Part shown: positions 1 to 8,745 of the stretch, piece by piece
How positions within the stretch are numbered: the first letter of the stretch is position 1
Layout of the letters: every line of letters begins with the position of its first letter
Origin: Lachnospiraceae bacterium
Lineage (GTDB): Bacteria > Bacillota_A > Clostridia > Lachnospirales > Lachnospiraceae
Reading direction: 5' to 3'
NCBI GenBank assembly: GCA_017516285.1
Contig: JAFXDD010000032.1
Span: forward strand, 1 to 49,300
Length of the DNA: 49,300 nucleotides
Notes under the pieces: model-generated
What the model was told of the DNA's origin: nothing
Seen by the model: the letters and a program-made list of their open reading frames with translations, nothing else
Database searches by the model: none
Program-made: the position numbers and the translations under genes

Positions 1-143
1 ACGACGTAAGTCTATCACAGGATAGGCTTATTAAGGTATGCCAAAAGAGAACATTACATAAGTGATTATGACATTGAAAGACCCTGCCGCGATTATCACG
101 GCAGGGTGCCTTATTTTAAGACTGTTTTTTTACAGCCCCTTAT
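1..143 (+). mobile_element. Probable right end of an IS1182-like insertion sequence (partial)
   Basis: The stretch ends at about 140-143 with a T-rich tract and CAGCCCCTTAT. Its reverse complement, ATAAGGGGCTGTAAAAAAA, is also the left boundary of the transposase-bearing element at 49158-49300. A GC-rich hairpin lies just inside (81-107), as expected downstream of a transposase. Bases 3-65 read as a short open C-terminal tail, which I do not recognise. The tRNA-Gly gene starts only a few bases outside the end. Inference: this is the 3' end of a second copy, in the same orientation as the right-hand one. The transposase body lies outside the window, so the family is inferred from the other copy. 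Confidence 0.5.
81..118 (+). terminator. Rho-independent-like hairpin
   Basis: ACCCTGCCG (81-89) pairs perfectly with CGGCAGGGT (99-107) around a short loop, followed by a T-rich stretch (GCCTTATTTT). It probably terminates the gene that enters from the left edge, presumably an IS transposase. Confidence 0.55.
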
Positions 144-150
144 TTTTCAG

Positions 151-222
<72 letters not shown>

Positions 223-254
223 GTATCTGTATAGTGTTCTTACGAACAAAATAT

Positions 255-283
255 ACTATACAGCATAACAAAGCTTTTGTCAA
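255..283 (-). promoter_or_regulatory. Promoter of tRNA-Gly
   Basis: On the minus strand TTGACA (283-278) and TATAGT (260-255) are separated by exactly 17 bp, about 33 bp before the mature tRNA 5' end. Confidence 0.8.
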
Positions 284-303
284 CAACTTTTTTAAATTTT
301 TTT

Positions 304-409
304 GTAACTATTCAGAGCCAAGCGAATTTATAAAACCAGGATGCTCAAGCTTGCTTGAAGAGGACTGTTTTTATAAATTCATTTTGCGAATGAGGTTCTG
401 AATAGTTAC
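304..409. repeat. Long copy of a dispersed palindromic repeat
   Basis: GTAACTATTCAGAGCC (304-319) is an inverted repeat, with one mismatch, of GGTTCTGAATAGTTAC (394-409). A nested complementary pair lies inside (about 323-334 with 368-380), and CAAGCTTGCTTG sits at the centre. A compact 43-bp version of the same element lies at 1949-1991, so the two copies flank the GH3-like gene. Confidence 0.75.
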
Positions 410-435
410 ATTTTTTACGTACTATGGCTGAACTG

Positions 436-1860
436 CTACTCCGTGAACTCACTCAGTTTATATGCATACTTCACACGCAAGACTCTCTTAAGGGAATCAT
501 TGATGCGTGCCTCAGCTACGGAACCATTACCAATGCCTTCTAAGATACCCATATAAGCCTCGTCCAAATCCTCAGGAAGTAAAATCATGTCACAGCCTGC
601 TTTCAATGCTGCCACTGCTGCCTCCTCTGCGGAATAATAATCCGTAATAGCCTTCACATTCATTGGCTCAGTAATAATAATGCCGGTAAAGCCCAGTTCA
701 GTCCTTAAAATGTCAGTAACCACACTGGATGACATGGAACAAGGATCCATGCCACCGGATAATTCACTGGCTACCATATTGCTGACCATTACAAAATCTG
801 CACCTGCATCAATACCTGCCTTAAACACGGTAAAATTCTCTTCGTAGTCTGCACGACTCTTATCAGTGCTGACTGTGCCACTAACCGTGCTGCCTGTCAG
901 ATGACCGGTGCCCGGGAAGGTCTTTAACGTAGCACTAATGCCCTGCTCTTCCAGCGCCGTCACATAAGCTGCCACAAGCTCTGCATTGAATGCTGCATCG
1001 CCTCCAAAGCAATAATCAGCCACTGCCGCCTTCGTTTCATAAAGAATATCTGCCGTAGGAGCAAAATTTACATTAAAATTCAAATTCTTGAGATAAGAGC
1101 CAATAGTGCCTCCAAGCGTTCCTGCAGCCTCTGCAGAAGTAATATGTCCGGGCTTTGTCACCTCAGGAACTGTAATCACACTGTTCTGTACACTGCTGTT
1201 AACGTCTCCCCCCTCATTTACTGCCAGGAAAATAGGATATTTGCTGTAACTTGCTGTGTTGGACAGCATCTCCTTTAATTGCTCCTCGCTCTCAATATTA
1301 CGTCTATAGTACACAAGACCGCCAACAGGTCTGACCTCCAGCTTCTCCTGGGTAGCAGCCCCTGCTCTGATTGCAGTACGAACACCCGTTAACTCCTCAG
1401 GACTGGTAATAATCAGCCCCAAAACCTTTTCCTCTAAGGACATACCTGCAATAACCGTGTCTATGTATTCATCCAGCTTTTCCTCCGGCTTTACCTCTAC
1501 AATAACCTCCGTCGGAAGCTCAGATTCACTGGCCAACATACTGTCTACCATGTTTTGAATATTATCCGTAGATTCGGTTTCACCCACGCCTTCTGTGGAG
1601 ACAGATGCTGCCCTGAACTGCTGAATAGCACGTACACCGGTAAATACACCACCTGCCACCAATGCCAGCACCAATAAGCTAGTCATATAAACCAGAATTT
1701 CATTACGTACACGACGCTTCCTTCTGACCTCTCGCCTTTCCTCTTCATCCACCACCTGTGGCTGAACAGAATACTCCTGCTCCTCAGTAAAATCCACCTC
1801 TTCGTGCAATTCCGCTTCCATATAAGTATCTTCTACATCTTTATTCTTAAAAAAGCCCAT
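436..1860 (-). CDS. Membrane-anchored glycoside hydrolase family 3 N-terminal domain protein, probable pseudoenzyme
   Basis: 474 residues. A cytoplasmic acidic/basic N-terminus is followed by one membrane segment (about 54-77) and a GH3/NagZ-type TIM barrel (about 128-470). Family landmarks are present: NEGGDV near 215-220, NFAPTADI near 265, and KTFPGTG at 313-319, which corresponds to the KHFPGHG motif. GH3 beta-N-acetylglucosaminidases of the NagZ type cleave GlcNAc from glycans, with an Asp nucleophile in a (S/T)D motif and an Asp-Ser-His loop. Here the nucleophile position reads TEPM (397-400) and the loop has no DSH. Catalysis is therefore doubtful and a binding or sensing role at the cell surface is possible. 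The gene stands alone, flanked by the two palindromic repeats. Confidence 0.8.
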   Translation of the reverse strand: MGFFKNKDVEDTYMEAELHEEVDFTEEQEYSVQPQVVDEEERREVRRKRRVRNEILVYMTSLLVLALVAGGVFTGVRAIQQFRAASVSTEGVGETESTDNIQNMVDSMLASESELPTEVIVEVKPEEKLDEYIDTVIAGMSLEEKVLGLIITSPEELTGVRTAIRAGAATQEKLEVRPVGGLVYYRRNIESEEQLKEMLSNTASYSKYPIFLAVNEGGDVNSSVQNSVITVPEVTKPGHITSAEAAGTLGGTIGSYLKNLNFNVNFAPTADILYETKAAVADYCFGGDAAFNAELVAAYVTALEEQGISATLKTFPGTGHLTGSTVSGTVSTDKSRADYEENFTVFKAGIDAGADFVMVSNMVASELSGGMDPCSMSSSVVTDILRTELGFTGIIITEPMNVKAITDYYSAEEAAVAALKAGCDMILLPEDLDEAYMGILEGIGNGSVAEARINDSLKRVLRVKYAYKLSEFTE

Positions 1861-1948
1861 AAAATCTCCTTAAAAATCCTCTTTTCTATATGATACCTTA
1901 TTTTCGCAGGAATTTCTACAATAATCTTTTATTTTAAGAATTTTTTTT

Positions 1949-1991
1949 GTAACTATTCAGAGCCATGCGAATAGGGGTTCTGAATAGTTAC
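1949..1991. repeat. Compact copy of the dispersed palindromic repeat
   Basis: GTAACTATTCAGAGCC (1949-1964) and GGTTCTGAATAGTTAC (1976-1991) form the same 16-bp inverted arms as at 304-409, here around an 11-bp loop. The element lies between divergent genes, 42 bp upstream of the LUD-gene -10 box. Confidence 0.8.
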
Positions 1992-2012
1992 AATTTTAAT
2001 AGTATGTTTTTA

Positions 2013-2041
2013 TTGAAAACTTATCGCATAAAGTGTATGAT
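2013..2041 (+). promoter_or_regulatory. Promoter of the LUD-domain gene
   Basis: TTGAAA (2013-2018), 17-bp spacer, TATGAT (2036-2041). A GGAGGTG ribosome binding site follows at 2060-2066. Confidence 0.7.
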
Positions 2042-2070
2042 AGAAATAACAAAACACTCGGAGGTGTAAT

Positions 2071-2706
2071 ATGGATTTTAGAAAAGAAGCATTTAAGCAG
2101 ACTGCCCAGTCCATTATCAAGTGGCTGGAAAAGCGCAATATGGAGGGTTATTACTTTGAAACTAAGGAAGAGGCTGTAAAAGCAGCCTTGGAAATGATGC
2201 CTGCAGGCAGTGTGGTATCTTGGGGCGGCACCGCTACCCTTACAGAATCCGGTATGATGGATGCCCTGAAAGCAGGCGATTATCAGTTAATTGACCGTGC
2301 CGTTGCACAGACACCACAGGAAGCCAGAGAAATTTTTGCCAAGACGGTAATGGCAGATTATTATTTTATGAGTACCAATGCCATCACCGCCAAGGGCGAG
2401 CTGGTGAATATCGACGGTAATGCGAACCGTGTAGCATGTCTTTGCCACGGACCTGCCCATGTGATGATGCTGGTTGGCATGAACAAGGTGGCTGCAGACG
2501 TAGAAAGTGCCATTAAACGTATCCGTACATATGCATGCCCTGCCAATGCTACCCGTTTAAATCGCAATACCCCTTGCAAAAACGCTGGTATTTGCGGCGA
2601 ATGTCTGTTGGATGACTGCTTCTGCAATGAAATTGTCATCACCAGACGAAGCGGTCATACAGGACGTATTAAGGTATTCCTGATTGGGGAAAGCTTGGGA
2701 TTTTAG
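2071..2706 (+). CDS. LUD domain protein (lactate-utilisation/YkgG-like)
   Basis: 211 residues covering nearly the whole LUD (DUF162) fold. Features are a GSVVSWGGTATL loop near 72-83, YYFMSTNAITAKGELVNIDG near 97-116, and a C-terminal cysteine-rich stretch (CKNAGICGECLLDDCFC, about 168-184). LUD proteins include LutC-type components of lactate oxidation. Stand-alone clostridial versions like this have no assigned reaction. The cysteine cluster may bind metal or an Fe-S cluster, which is an inference. The start is fixed by GGAGGTG four bases upstream of the ATG. It is a single-gene unit with its own promoter and no lutA or lutB neighbours. Confidence 0.85.
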   Translation: MDFRKEAFKQTAQSIIKWLEKRNMEGYYFETKEEAVKAALEMMPAGSVVSWGGTATLTESGMMDALKAGDYQLIDRAVAQTPQEAREIFAKTVMADYYFMSTNAITAKGELVNIDGNANRVACLCHGPAHVMMLVGMNKVAADVESAIKRIRTYACPANATRLNRNTPCKNAGICGECLLDDCFCNEIVITRRSGHTGRIKVFLIGESLGF

Positions 2707-2738
2707 GTTATCAACTACAACTTCATTTAAAGTGTTCA

Positions 2739-2772
2739 AAAAGCTCCTGCGGTAACTTCCACAGGAGCTTCA
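2739..2772 (-). terminator. Terminator between LUD gene and aspartate kinase
   Basis: AGCTCCTGCGG (2742-2752) pairs with CCACAGGAGCT (2759-2769) with one mismatch. On the minus strand it is followed by TTTTTG, so it ends the hom-lysC operon. It lies between convergent genes and may serve both. Confidence 0.7.
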
Positions 2773-2785
2773 TTAAATCTAAAAA

Positions 2786-4096
2786 TTATTTTACAAATGC
2801 ACCGTAAATTGCCTGAATTGCAACTTCGAAGTCGCGGTTTGCTACACCGATGATGATATTCTGCTCACTGGAGCCCTGGTCAATCATCTTGATGTTGATA
2901 TCCACATTTGCCATTGCCTTAAAGATTGCAGCTGCAGTACCCTTCTGAGCACGCATACCACGTCCTACGACTGCTATCAGCGCCAAATCAGCCTCGATAT
3001 CGATGCTGTCCGGCTTTGCCAGTCTGTGGATTGCAGAAACAACGCTCTGCTCCTTATCAATAAACTCATCCTGATGTACAAATACAGTCATGGTATCGAT
3101 ACCGGATGGAATATGCTCAAAGGAAATACCATATTCCTCAAAAGCCTGTAATACTTTGCGGCCAAAGCCGATTTCGGAGTTCATCATATCCTTTTCAATA
3201 TTGACTGCGCAGAAGCCTTTCTTACCAGCAATACCGGTGATGATATATTTAGACTTCTGACAGGTACTGCCAACAATCCATGTACCTGCATCTTCAGGAG
3301 CATTAGTATTCTTGATATTGATTGGAATACCTTCCTGTCTAACCGGGAAAATAGCATCCTCATGAAGTACACTTGCACCCATGTAAGCCAGCTCACGAAG
3401 CTCTTTGTAGGTAATTACGTTAATTGGCACAGGATTTTTGACGATGCGAGGGTCAGCCACTAATACACCGGAAACATCCGTCCAGTTTTCGTATACGTCA
3501 GCACGAACAGCCTTTGCCACAATAGCACCTGTAATATCAGAACCGCCACGGCTGAAGGTCTTGATGCGTCCATCTGCATAAGCACCATAAAATCCCGGTA
3601 CTACTACCTGATTGAACTTGCTTAAATACTTACTCATAATCTCATGGGTAGTATCTGCATCAAACTCACCTGCATCTGTAAAGCGAATAACCTTTGCTGC
3701 ATCTACAAATTCAAAGCCAAGGTAAGCAGCCATAATAATACCATTTAAGTACTCACCACGGCTGGCAGCATAATCACTGCCTGCTTTTGCCTTAAAATTC
3801 TCAGCAATCGTCTTAAACTCTGCATCCAGAGATAAATCCAAAGCTAAGCCTGTGATAATTTCCTTATAGCGGTCATGAATAGCCTCCAACTCCTTTGTAA
3901 AATCCTGGTCTGCTGCTGCAAGGTCATAGCAACCATAAAGCATATCTGTAACCTTGGTATCCTCACTGAAACGTTTGCCCGGAGCACTTGGTACTACATA
4001 TGCTCTCTGCTTATCAGCAAGAATGATCTCACCTACTTTTTTAAACTGTGCAGCACTTGCAAGGGAGCTGCCACCAAATTTAACTACTTTTTTCAT
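2786..4096 (-). CDS. lysC: Aspartate kinase
   Basis: 436 residues from the ATG at 4096, preceded by a GAGGTAGG ribosome site; an in-frame ATG 8 codons earlier has none. It phosphorylates aspartate, the first step of the lysine, threonine and methionine pathways. Visible features are the N-terminal KFGGSS nucleotide loop (about residues 5-10), the FSRGGSDITGA motif near 190-200, and tandem C-terminal ACT domains (about 300-436) expected to bind feedback inhibitors. It is the last gene of a hom / homoserine-kinase-like / lysC operon, and an A+T-rich 79-bp gap precedes it. Which amino acid inhibits it cannot be read from the sequence. Confidence 0.93.
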   Translation of the reverse strand: MKKVVKFGGSSLASAAQFKKVGEIILADKQRAYVVPSAPGKRFSEDTKVTDMLYGCYDLAAADQDFTKELEAIHDRYKEIITGLALDLSLDAEFKTIAENFKAKAGSDYAASRGEYLNGIIMAAYLGFEFVDAAKVIRFTDAGEFDADTTHEIMSKYLSKFNQVVVPGFYGAYADGRIKTFSRGGSDITGAIVAKAVRADVYENWTDVSGVLVADPRIVKNPVPINVITYKELRELAYMGASVLHEDAIFPVRQEGIPINIKNTNAPEDAGTWIVGSTCQKSKYIITGIAGKKGFCAVNIEKDMMNSEIGFGRKVLQAFEEYGISFEHIPSGIDTMTVFVHQDEFIDKEQSVVSAIHRLAKPDSIDIEADLALIAVVGRGMRAQKGTAAAIFKAMANVDINIKMIDQGSSEQNIIIGVANRDFEVAIQAIYGAFVK

Positions 4097-4175
4097 AAAC
4101 CTACCTCTTTTATTTTTCATATGTGTATATTATATTCCTTTTCACGGCCTCATAAACAAGTGCTTCGGCCTGTGT

Positions 4176-5381
4176 TTAGCAATTACCAAAAAGCTTCTCA
4201 ATCAGTCTGTAACCCTCTCCTGTAAAGTTACCGCTAATCTGAGCTTCCGCCTCGTTGTAGCTCCAGTCATGGTTCTTAGGAGCAGTGCTGTCGTACAAAA
4301 GATACGGTACACTGTCTGAGGAATGGGTACGAATGCAAATCGGTGTAGGATGATCCGGAAGCACCAACATACGATAATCCTCTCCTGCTGCTTCAAGTTT
4401 CTCACAAATAGGTCCAATCACACGCTCGTCCAAATACTCGATAGCCTGCACCTTGCGCTCTACGCTGCCTTGGTGTCCCATCTCATCCGGTGCTTCTACA
4501 TGCACATAAACGAAATCATAGCCTTCCTTTGTAAGACCATTTACCGCTGCCTCTACCTTGCCTGCATAATTGGTATGCAGGCCGCCGTTAGCACCCTCTA
4601 CCTGGGCTACGCCCATATGCGCTCCCACTGCTATGCCCTTTAACAAGTCTACTGCGGAAACCATAAGACCTTTCTTGCCGGTCTTCTCATAAAAATCACT
4701 AATCATTGGCTTGGTGCCCGCACCCCAGAACCAGCAGCAGTTGGCCGGATTTAAGCCCTGACGCTTACGCTCGACATTTAACGGATGATTCTTTAATATC
4801 TCGTAGCTGCGCTTCATCATATACAAAAGTGCTTCATCCTCAGGCAAATGCTGACCAATCACCTGAGTCAGTACATCATGTGGCTGTACTAAGTCAACTA
4901 CATGACCATGCTTCCAAATCAGACAATGCCTGTAGCTGGTACCTACATAAAACTGATACATCTCATTCTGCAGCTCTTTACGAACCTCTTCCAAGAGCAC
5001 GGCACAATCCTCTGTGGAAATCTCAGAAGAGCTGTGGTCAATAATAATCTGCTCCTCAAATGGCTTATCCTCTTCGGAAATGGTCACAATATTACACCTG
5101 AGAGCTACATCCGTATCCTCCATAGGAACTCCGATGCTAAGTGCCTCCAAAGGAGAACGTCCGGAATAATTTTCCTTAGGATTATAACCAATCACTGCCA
5201 GATTGGCCACATCACTGCCCGGCTTCATGCCTGCAGGAACGGTCTGCACCATACCAATCTCAGACAGCTTACTCAGCCTGTCCATTACCGGTGTCTTTGC
5301 ATATTTTAATGGCGTCTGATGGCCCAGCTCCTCAATAGGCAAATCTGCCATACCATCGCCCAAAACAATTACATACTTCAT
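4176..5381 (-). CDS. Phosphoglycerate-mutase-like protein, probable alternative homoserine kinase
   Basis: 401 residues from the ATG at 5381, with a GGGGTGAT ribosome site 13 bp after the hom stop. It belongs to the alkaline-phosphatase-fold, archaeal cofactor-independent phosphoglycerate mutase family. Evidence is the metal-site LGDGMAD at residues 6-12, KPGSDVANLAVIGY near 54-67, SGRSPLEA, VEAPDEMGHQG and LPDHPTP near the C-terminus. A subgroup next to threonine genes is described as a proposed homoserine kinase (TIGR02535). Its position between homoserine dehydrogenase and aspartate kinase, with no GHMP-type thrB in the window, supports that role over glycolysis. The substrate is an inference from context. 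Confidence 0.8.
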   Translation of the reverse strand: MKYVIVLGDGMADLPIEELGHQTPLKYAKTPVMDRLSKLSEIGMVQTVPAGMKPGSDVANLAVIGYNPKENYSGRSPLEALSIGVPMEDTDVALRCNIVTISEEDKPFEEQIIIDHSSSEISTEDCAVLLEEVRKELQNEMYQFYVGTSYRHCLIWKHGHVVDLVQPHDVLTQVIGQHLPEDEALLYMMKRSYEILKNHPLNVERKRQGLNPANCCWFWGAGTKPMISDFYEKTGKKGLMVSAVDLLKGIAVGAHMGVAQVEGANGGLHTNYAGKVEAAVNGLTKEGYDFVYVHVEAPDEMGHQGSVERKVQAIEYLDERVIGPICEKLEAAGEDYRMLVLPDHPTPICIRTHSSDSVPYLLYDSTAPKNHDWSYNEAEAQISGNFTGEGYRLIEKLFGNC

Positions 5382-5394
5382 ACTATCACCCCGC

Positions 5395-6597
5395 TTACGC
5401 CAGACGTATTCTGCTGATGGCACCTGCAAGCTTCTCATAACACTCAGCAAATGCCTTCTCAGTCATCATACCTGTGATAAAAGCCTTTTCCTCCGGCAAT
5501 TGCGGCAACTCTATATACTCAGAAACCTCAAAGCCTGCTGCCTCTGCCTGACTGTCAGCCTTGATACGTACAAAGAATTGTCTCTCCTCATCCTCTATAG
5601 ATGCTAACTGTGCCGGCTCATTACTCCAGTTACATGGAATGTGCTCGCCCAGACTCTCTGCCAGAGCAACCACATCAGCGCTAACCGCACTGGCAGTCGG
5701 AAGCTTACCTGCTCCTCTACCGTAAAACATGGCATCGCCCAGCATATTGCCACGCACCAGAATACCATTAAATACACCGTTTACCATATATAATGGATGC
5801 TCAGCATCTACCATACAAGGGGAAACCATGGCAAATACCTTATCCCCTACCATCTTACTCTGTCCCAAAAGCTTAATGCTCCTGCCAAGGCTTGCAGCAT
5901 ATGCAAAGTCCTTGCTGGTAATAGAAGAAATACCCTCTACATACAAATCCTCATAAGCAACATTGCGACCACACATTAAAGAAGACAAAATAGCAATCTT
6001 ACGACCTGCATCATGCCCCTCTACGTCTGCCTCCGGATTACGCTCTGCATAACCCTTGTCCTGAGCCTTCTTTAATATCTCTGCATATGTAACGCCTTCC
6101 CTGTCCATCTTGGTCAGCATATAATTGGTAGTACCATTTAAAATACCGGTAATACTCTCAATCCTGTCAGCAGTCAGACAGCTCATAATATTACGGATAA
6201 TCGGTATACCACCGCCTACACTGGCTTCAAATAAATAGCTGACACCATGAGCCTTTGCAAGCTCGATAAGCTCCGGTCCGTGCGCTTCTACCAGCTCCTT
6301 ATTAGAGGTACAAACACTCTTGCCTGCCTCTAAGGCTCTCTTCGTATAATCGTAAGCAAAAGTCTTGCCACCCATGGTCTCGCAGCAAATTGCTACCTCC
6401 GGGTCCTCTATAATCTGTTCAAAATTGTGAATCACCTTTGATTCATATTTACTTCCTGGGAAATCTCTTAAATCCAGTATGTACTTTACCTCGATATCCA
6501 ATCCGGTACGTTTCTTTATTTCTTCGCGGTTTTCATCCAATACCTCTGCCACACCGCTTCCTACGGTACCAAAACCAAATATTGCTACTTTAACCAT
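5395..6597 (-). CDS. hom: Homoserine dehydrogenase
   Basis: 400 residues. The N-terminal Rossmann motif GFGTVGSGVAEVL (about 8-20) binds NAD(P). The catalytic domain has GILNGTTNYMLTKM (about 151-164) and NPEADVEGHDAGRK (about 187-200) with the conserved E-D-K catalytic set. A short ACT-like C-terminus (about 340-400) follows. It reduces aspartate semialdehyde to homoserine. It is the first gene of a three-gene operon leading to threonine. The promoter is at 6640-6668, and a GGATGAGGTTAT ribosome region precedes the ATG. No T-box or riboswitch-like leader is visible in the short upstream region. Confidence 0.95.
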   Translation of the reverse strand: MVKVAIFGFGTVGSGVAEVLDENREEIKKRTGLDIEVKYILDLRDFPGSKYESKVIHNFEQIIEDPEVAICCETMGGKTFAYDYTKRALEAGKSVCTSNKELVEAHGPELIELAKAHGVSYLFEASVGGGIPIIRNIMSCLTADRIESITGILNGTTNYMLTKMDREGVTYAEILKKAQDKGYAERNPEADVEGHDAGRKIAILSSLMCGRNVAYEDLYVEGISSITSKDFAYAASLGRSIKLLGQSKMVGDKVFAMVSPCMVDAEHPLYMVNGVFNGILVRGNMLGDAMFYGRGAGKLPTASAVSADVVALAESLGEHIPCNWSNEPAQLASIEDEERQFFVRIKADSQAEAAGFEVSEYIELPQLPEEKAFITGMMTEKAFAECYEKLAGAISRIRLA

Positions 6598-6639
6598 GAA
6601 TATAACCTCATCCTTCCTTATAATCCACTTATGCTCAAC

Positions 6640-6668
6640 ATTTTACCACAATAAAGAAAAAGTTGCAA
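6640..6668 (-). promoter_or_regulatory. Promoter of hom operon
   Basis: Minus strand TTGCAA (6668-6663), 17-bp spacer, TAAAAT (6645-6640), about 43 bp before the hom start. Confidence 0.6.
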
Positions 6669-6691
6669 TTGTCAGAATATATATTTTCTAC

Positions 6692-6720
6692 TTGAAAAAA
6701 ACATTTTTTTTTGTTATACT
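6692..6720 (+). promoter_or_regulatory. Promoter of nitroreductase gene
   Basis: TTGAAA (6692-6697), 17-bp A/T-rich spacer, TATACT (6715-6720), divergent from the hom promoter. An AAGGAGGA ribosome site follows at 6743-6750. Confidence 0.7.
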
Positions 6721-6756
6721 AGCAAAAAAGCAACAAATAATCAAGGAGGAATTGCC

Positions 6757-7299
6757 ATGGAAGTGAAAGATTGTCTCAAAAACAGACGTTCCGTACGTGT
6801 TTTTACAGACCGGACAGTATCTCCTGAGCTTATTGCTGACATCATCGAGACTACCAGCTACAGTCCAAGCTGGAAGCATACCCAGATTTGTCGTTATGTA
6901 GCTGTGACCGGTGACTTAAAAGACCGCATCGCAGAGGAAGCTACTGCTGATTATCCTCACAATGGTCAGATTATCAAGAGTGCTCCTCTTCTTATGGTTC
7001 AGTGTTTTATCAAGAATCGTTCCGGTTTTGAGCGTGATGGTTCTTACAGCACCCATAGAGAAGGCGGCTGGCAGATGTATGATACAGGCATTCAGGCCGG
7101 TGCACTTTGTAATGCAGCCTTTGACGCTGGCTTAGGCAGCGTTATTTTAGGTATTTTTGATGATGCCAAGGTTGCAGAGCTTATTAACTTACCGGACAAT
7201 CAGGAAGTCGTTGCACTTATCCCTATGGGCTATGCAGCAGAGACTCCAAATGCTCCTCGCAGAAAATCTGTAGAGGATTTATTGACATTTTTATCGTAA
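6757..7299 (+). CDS. Nitroreductase family protein
   Basis: 180 residues, the usual length of small FMN-dependent nitroreductases. KNRRSVRVF near residues 7-15 is the FMN-phosphate-binding signature. ETTSYSPSWKHTQICRYVAV (31-50) and the C-terminal GLGSVILGIF and ALIPMGYA blocks complete the fold. It probably reduces nitro, quinone or flavin-linked substrates with NAD(P)H; the physiological substrate is unknown. AAGGAGGAATTGCC precedes the ATG. It is monocistronic, with a hairpin at 7307-7335 before pyrB. Confidence 0.88.
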   Translation: MEVKDCLKNRRSVRVFTDRTVSPELIADIIETTSYSPSWKHTQICRYVAVTGDLKDRIAEEATADYPHNGQIIKSAPLLMVQCFIKNRSGFERDGSYSTHREGGWQMYDTGIQAGALCNAAFDAGLGSVILGIFDDAKVAELINLPDNQEVVALIPMGYAAETPNAPRRKSVEDLLTFLS

Positions 7300-7306
7300 A
7301 TCTATG

Positions 7307-7340
7307 TAAGGATCGGATTTTTTATTCGGTCCTTAGATTT
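7307..7340 (+). terminator. Hairpin after nitroreductase gene
   Basis: TAAGGATCG (7307-7315) pairs with CGGTCCTTA (7327-7335), one G-T pair, followed by GATTTTGC. The T-tract is weak, so read-through into pyrBI is possible. Confidence 0.45.
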
Positions 7341-7374
7341 TGCATACTTTATTTAGAGAAAAGGAGTATAGACT

Positions 7375-8292
7375 ATGAGACATTTAATGAGACCACTGGA
7401 CTTTTCTGTCGAAGAATTAGACGCACTCTTCGACTTAGCCAAGGACATCGAGGCCAACCGTGCCAAATATGCCCATGCCTGCGACGGCAAAATTTTAGCC
7501 ACCTGCTTTTACGAGCCAAGCACCCGCACCCGTTTAAGCTTTGAATCCGCTATGTTAAGCCTGGGAGGACAGGTACTGGGCTTTGCCAGCGCTTCTTCCT
7601 CTTCTGCTGCTAAGGGTGAAAGTGTTTCCGATACCATCCGCACCGTATCCTGCTTTGCAGATATCTGCGCCATGAGACATCCAAAGGAAGGCGCACCAAT
7701 GGTTGCGGCTGCCAAATCCAAAATCCCTGTTATCAATGCAGGTGACGGCGGACACCAGCACCCGACCCAAACCCTTACCGACTTATTAACCATCCGTTCC
7801 TTAAAGGGGCGCCTTGACAACTTTACCATCGGTTTCTGCGGCGACCTAAAGTTTGGACGTACGGTTCACTCCCTTATCCATGCTCTGGTTCGCTACGAAA
7901 ATATCAACTTTGTATTTATCTCTCCTGAGGAATTAAAAGTACCGGATTATATTATTGACGAGCTCAAAGAGAAAAACATTCCTTATGAAGAGGTTATCAG
8001 TTTAGAGGAGCACATCGGCAAGCTGGATTTACTTTATATGACACGTGTACAGAGAGAGCGTTTCTTTAACGAAGAAGACTATGTACGTCTGAAAGACTTC
8101 TATATCTTGGACAAGGCGAAAATGGCCAAGGCGAAGGACGACATGCTGGTGCTCCATCCATTGCCGCGTGTAAACGAGATTTCTGTAGAAATTGACGATG
8201 ACCCAAGAGCCGTATTCTTTGATCAGGTACAGTACGGCAGATATGTCCGCATGGCACTGATCCTCACATTATTGGATATCAAGGTAGATTAA
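7375..8292 (+). CDS. pyrB: Aspartate carbamoyltransferase catalytic subunit
   Basis: 305 residues, normal for the catalytic chain. [16 protein letters not shown] (about 45-60) is the carbamoyl-phosphate site. [14 protein letters not shown] (about 127-140) and HPLPRVNEI near 261-269 are also diagnostic. It condenses carbamoyl phosphate with aspartate in de novo pyrimidine synthesis. The AAGGAG ribosome site and the 11-bp gap to pyrI indicate co-transcription and holoenzyme assembly with the regulatory chain. Confidence 0.97.
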   Translation: MRHLMRPLDFSVEELDALFDLAKDIEANRAKYAHACDGKILATCFYEPSTRTRLSFESAMLSLGGQVLGFASASSSSAAKGESVSDTIRTVSCFADICAMRHPKEGAPMVAAAKSKIPVINAGDGGHQHPTQTLTDLLTIRSLKGRLDNFTIGFCGDLKFGRTVHSLIHALVRYENINFVFISPEELKVPDYIIDELKEKNIPYEEVISLEEHIGKLDLLYMTRVQRERFFNEEDYVRLKDFYILDKAKMAKAKDDMLVLHPLPRVNEISVEIDDDPRAVFFDQVQYGRYVRMALILTLLDIKVD

Positions 8293-8303
8293 GGAGGCAC
8301 ACT

Positions 8304-8738
8304 ATGTTAAATGTAGGCAAAATTGACGAAGGCTTTGTATTAGACCACATCCCGGCCGGCATGAGCCTGGATATTTATAAATATTTACACTTAGACCAGT
8401 TAGACTGCACCGTTGCTATTATCAAAAATGCCAAAAGCAACAAGCTGGGCAAAAAAGATATCCTGAAGGTAGAGTGCAGTGTAGATGTATTGGATTTGGA
8501 CGTGCTGGCAGTCCTTGACCAGGGCATCACTGTAAACGTAATCCAGAATTCCGTTATTGTAGAAAAGAAGGCACTGGAGCTTCCTAAACAAATCCGCGGT
8601 GTCATCAAATGTAAAAACCCACGCTGCATCACCTCTATCGAGCAGGAGCTGCCGCATATTTTCAAGCTCACCGATTCTGACAAGAAGGCTTACCGCTGCA
8701 TTTATTGCGAAGAAAAGTTTAATGGGAAGTGGAGTTAA
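8304..8738 (+). CDS. pyrI: Aspartate carbamoyltransferase regulatory subunit
   Basis: 144 residues. The N-terminal allosteric nucleotide-binding domain starts around KIDEGFVLDHIPAG. A C-terminal zinc domain has four cysteines in CKNPRC (about 103-108) and CIYC (about 132-135). It pairs with PyrB to give feedback-regulated ATCase. AAGGAGG lies 7 bp before the ATG. The terminator at 8746-8774 closes the pyrBI unit. Confidence 0.95.
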   Translation: MLNVGKIDEGFVLDHIPAGMSLDIYKYLHLDQLDCTVAIIKNAKSNKLGKKDILKVECSVDVLDLDVLAVLDQGITVNVIQNSVIVEKKALELPKQIRGVIKCKNPRCITSIEQELPHIFKLTDSDKKAYRCIYCEEKFNGKWS

Positions 8739-8745
8739 ATAGTTT

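Noticed and set aside
6598..6756. T-box, lysine or threonine leader control of the hom operon
   Set aside because: The promoter leaves only about 40 bp of leader and no terminator/antiterminator or T-box sequence is visible.
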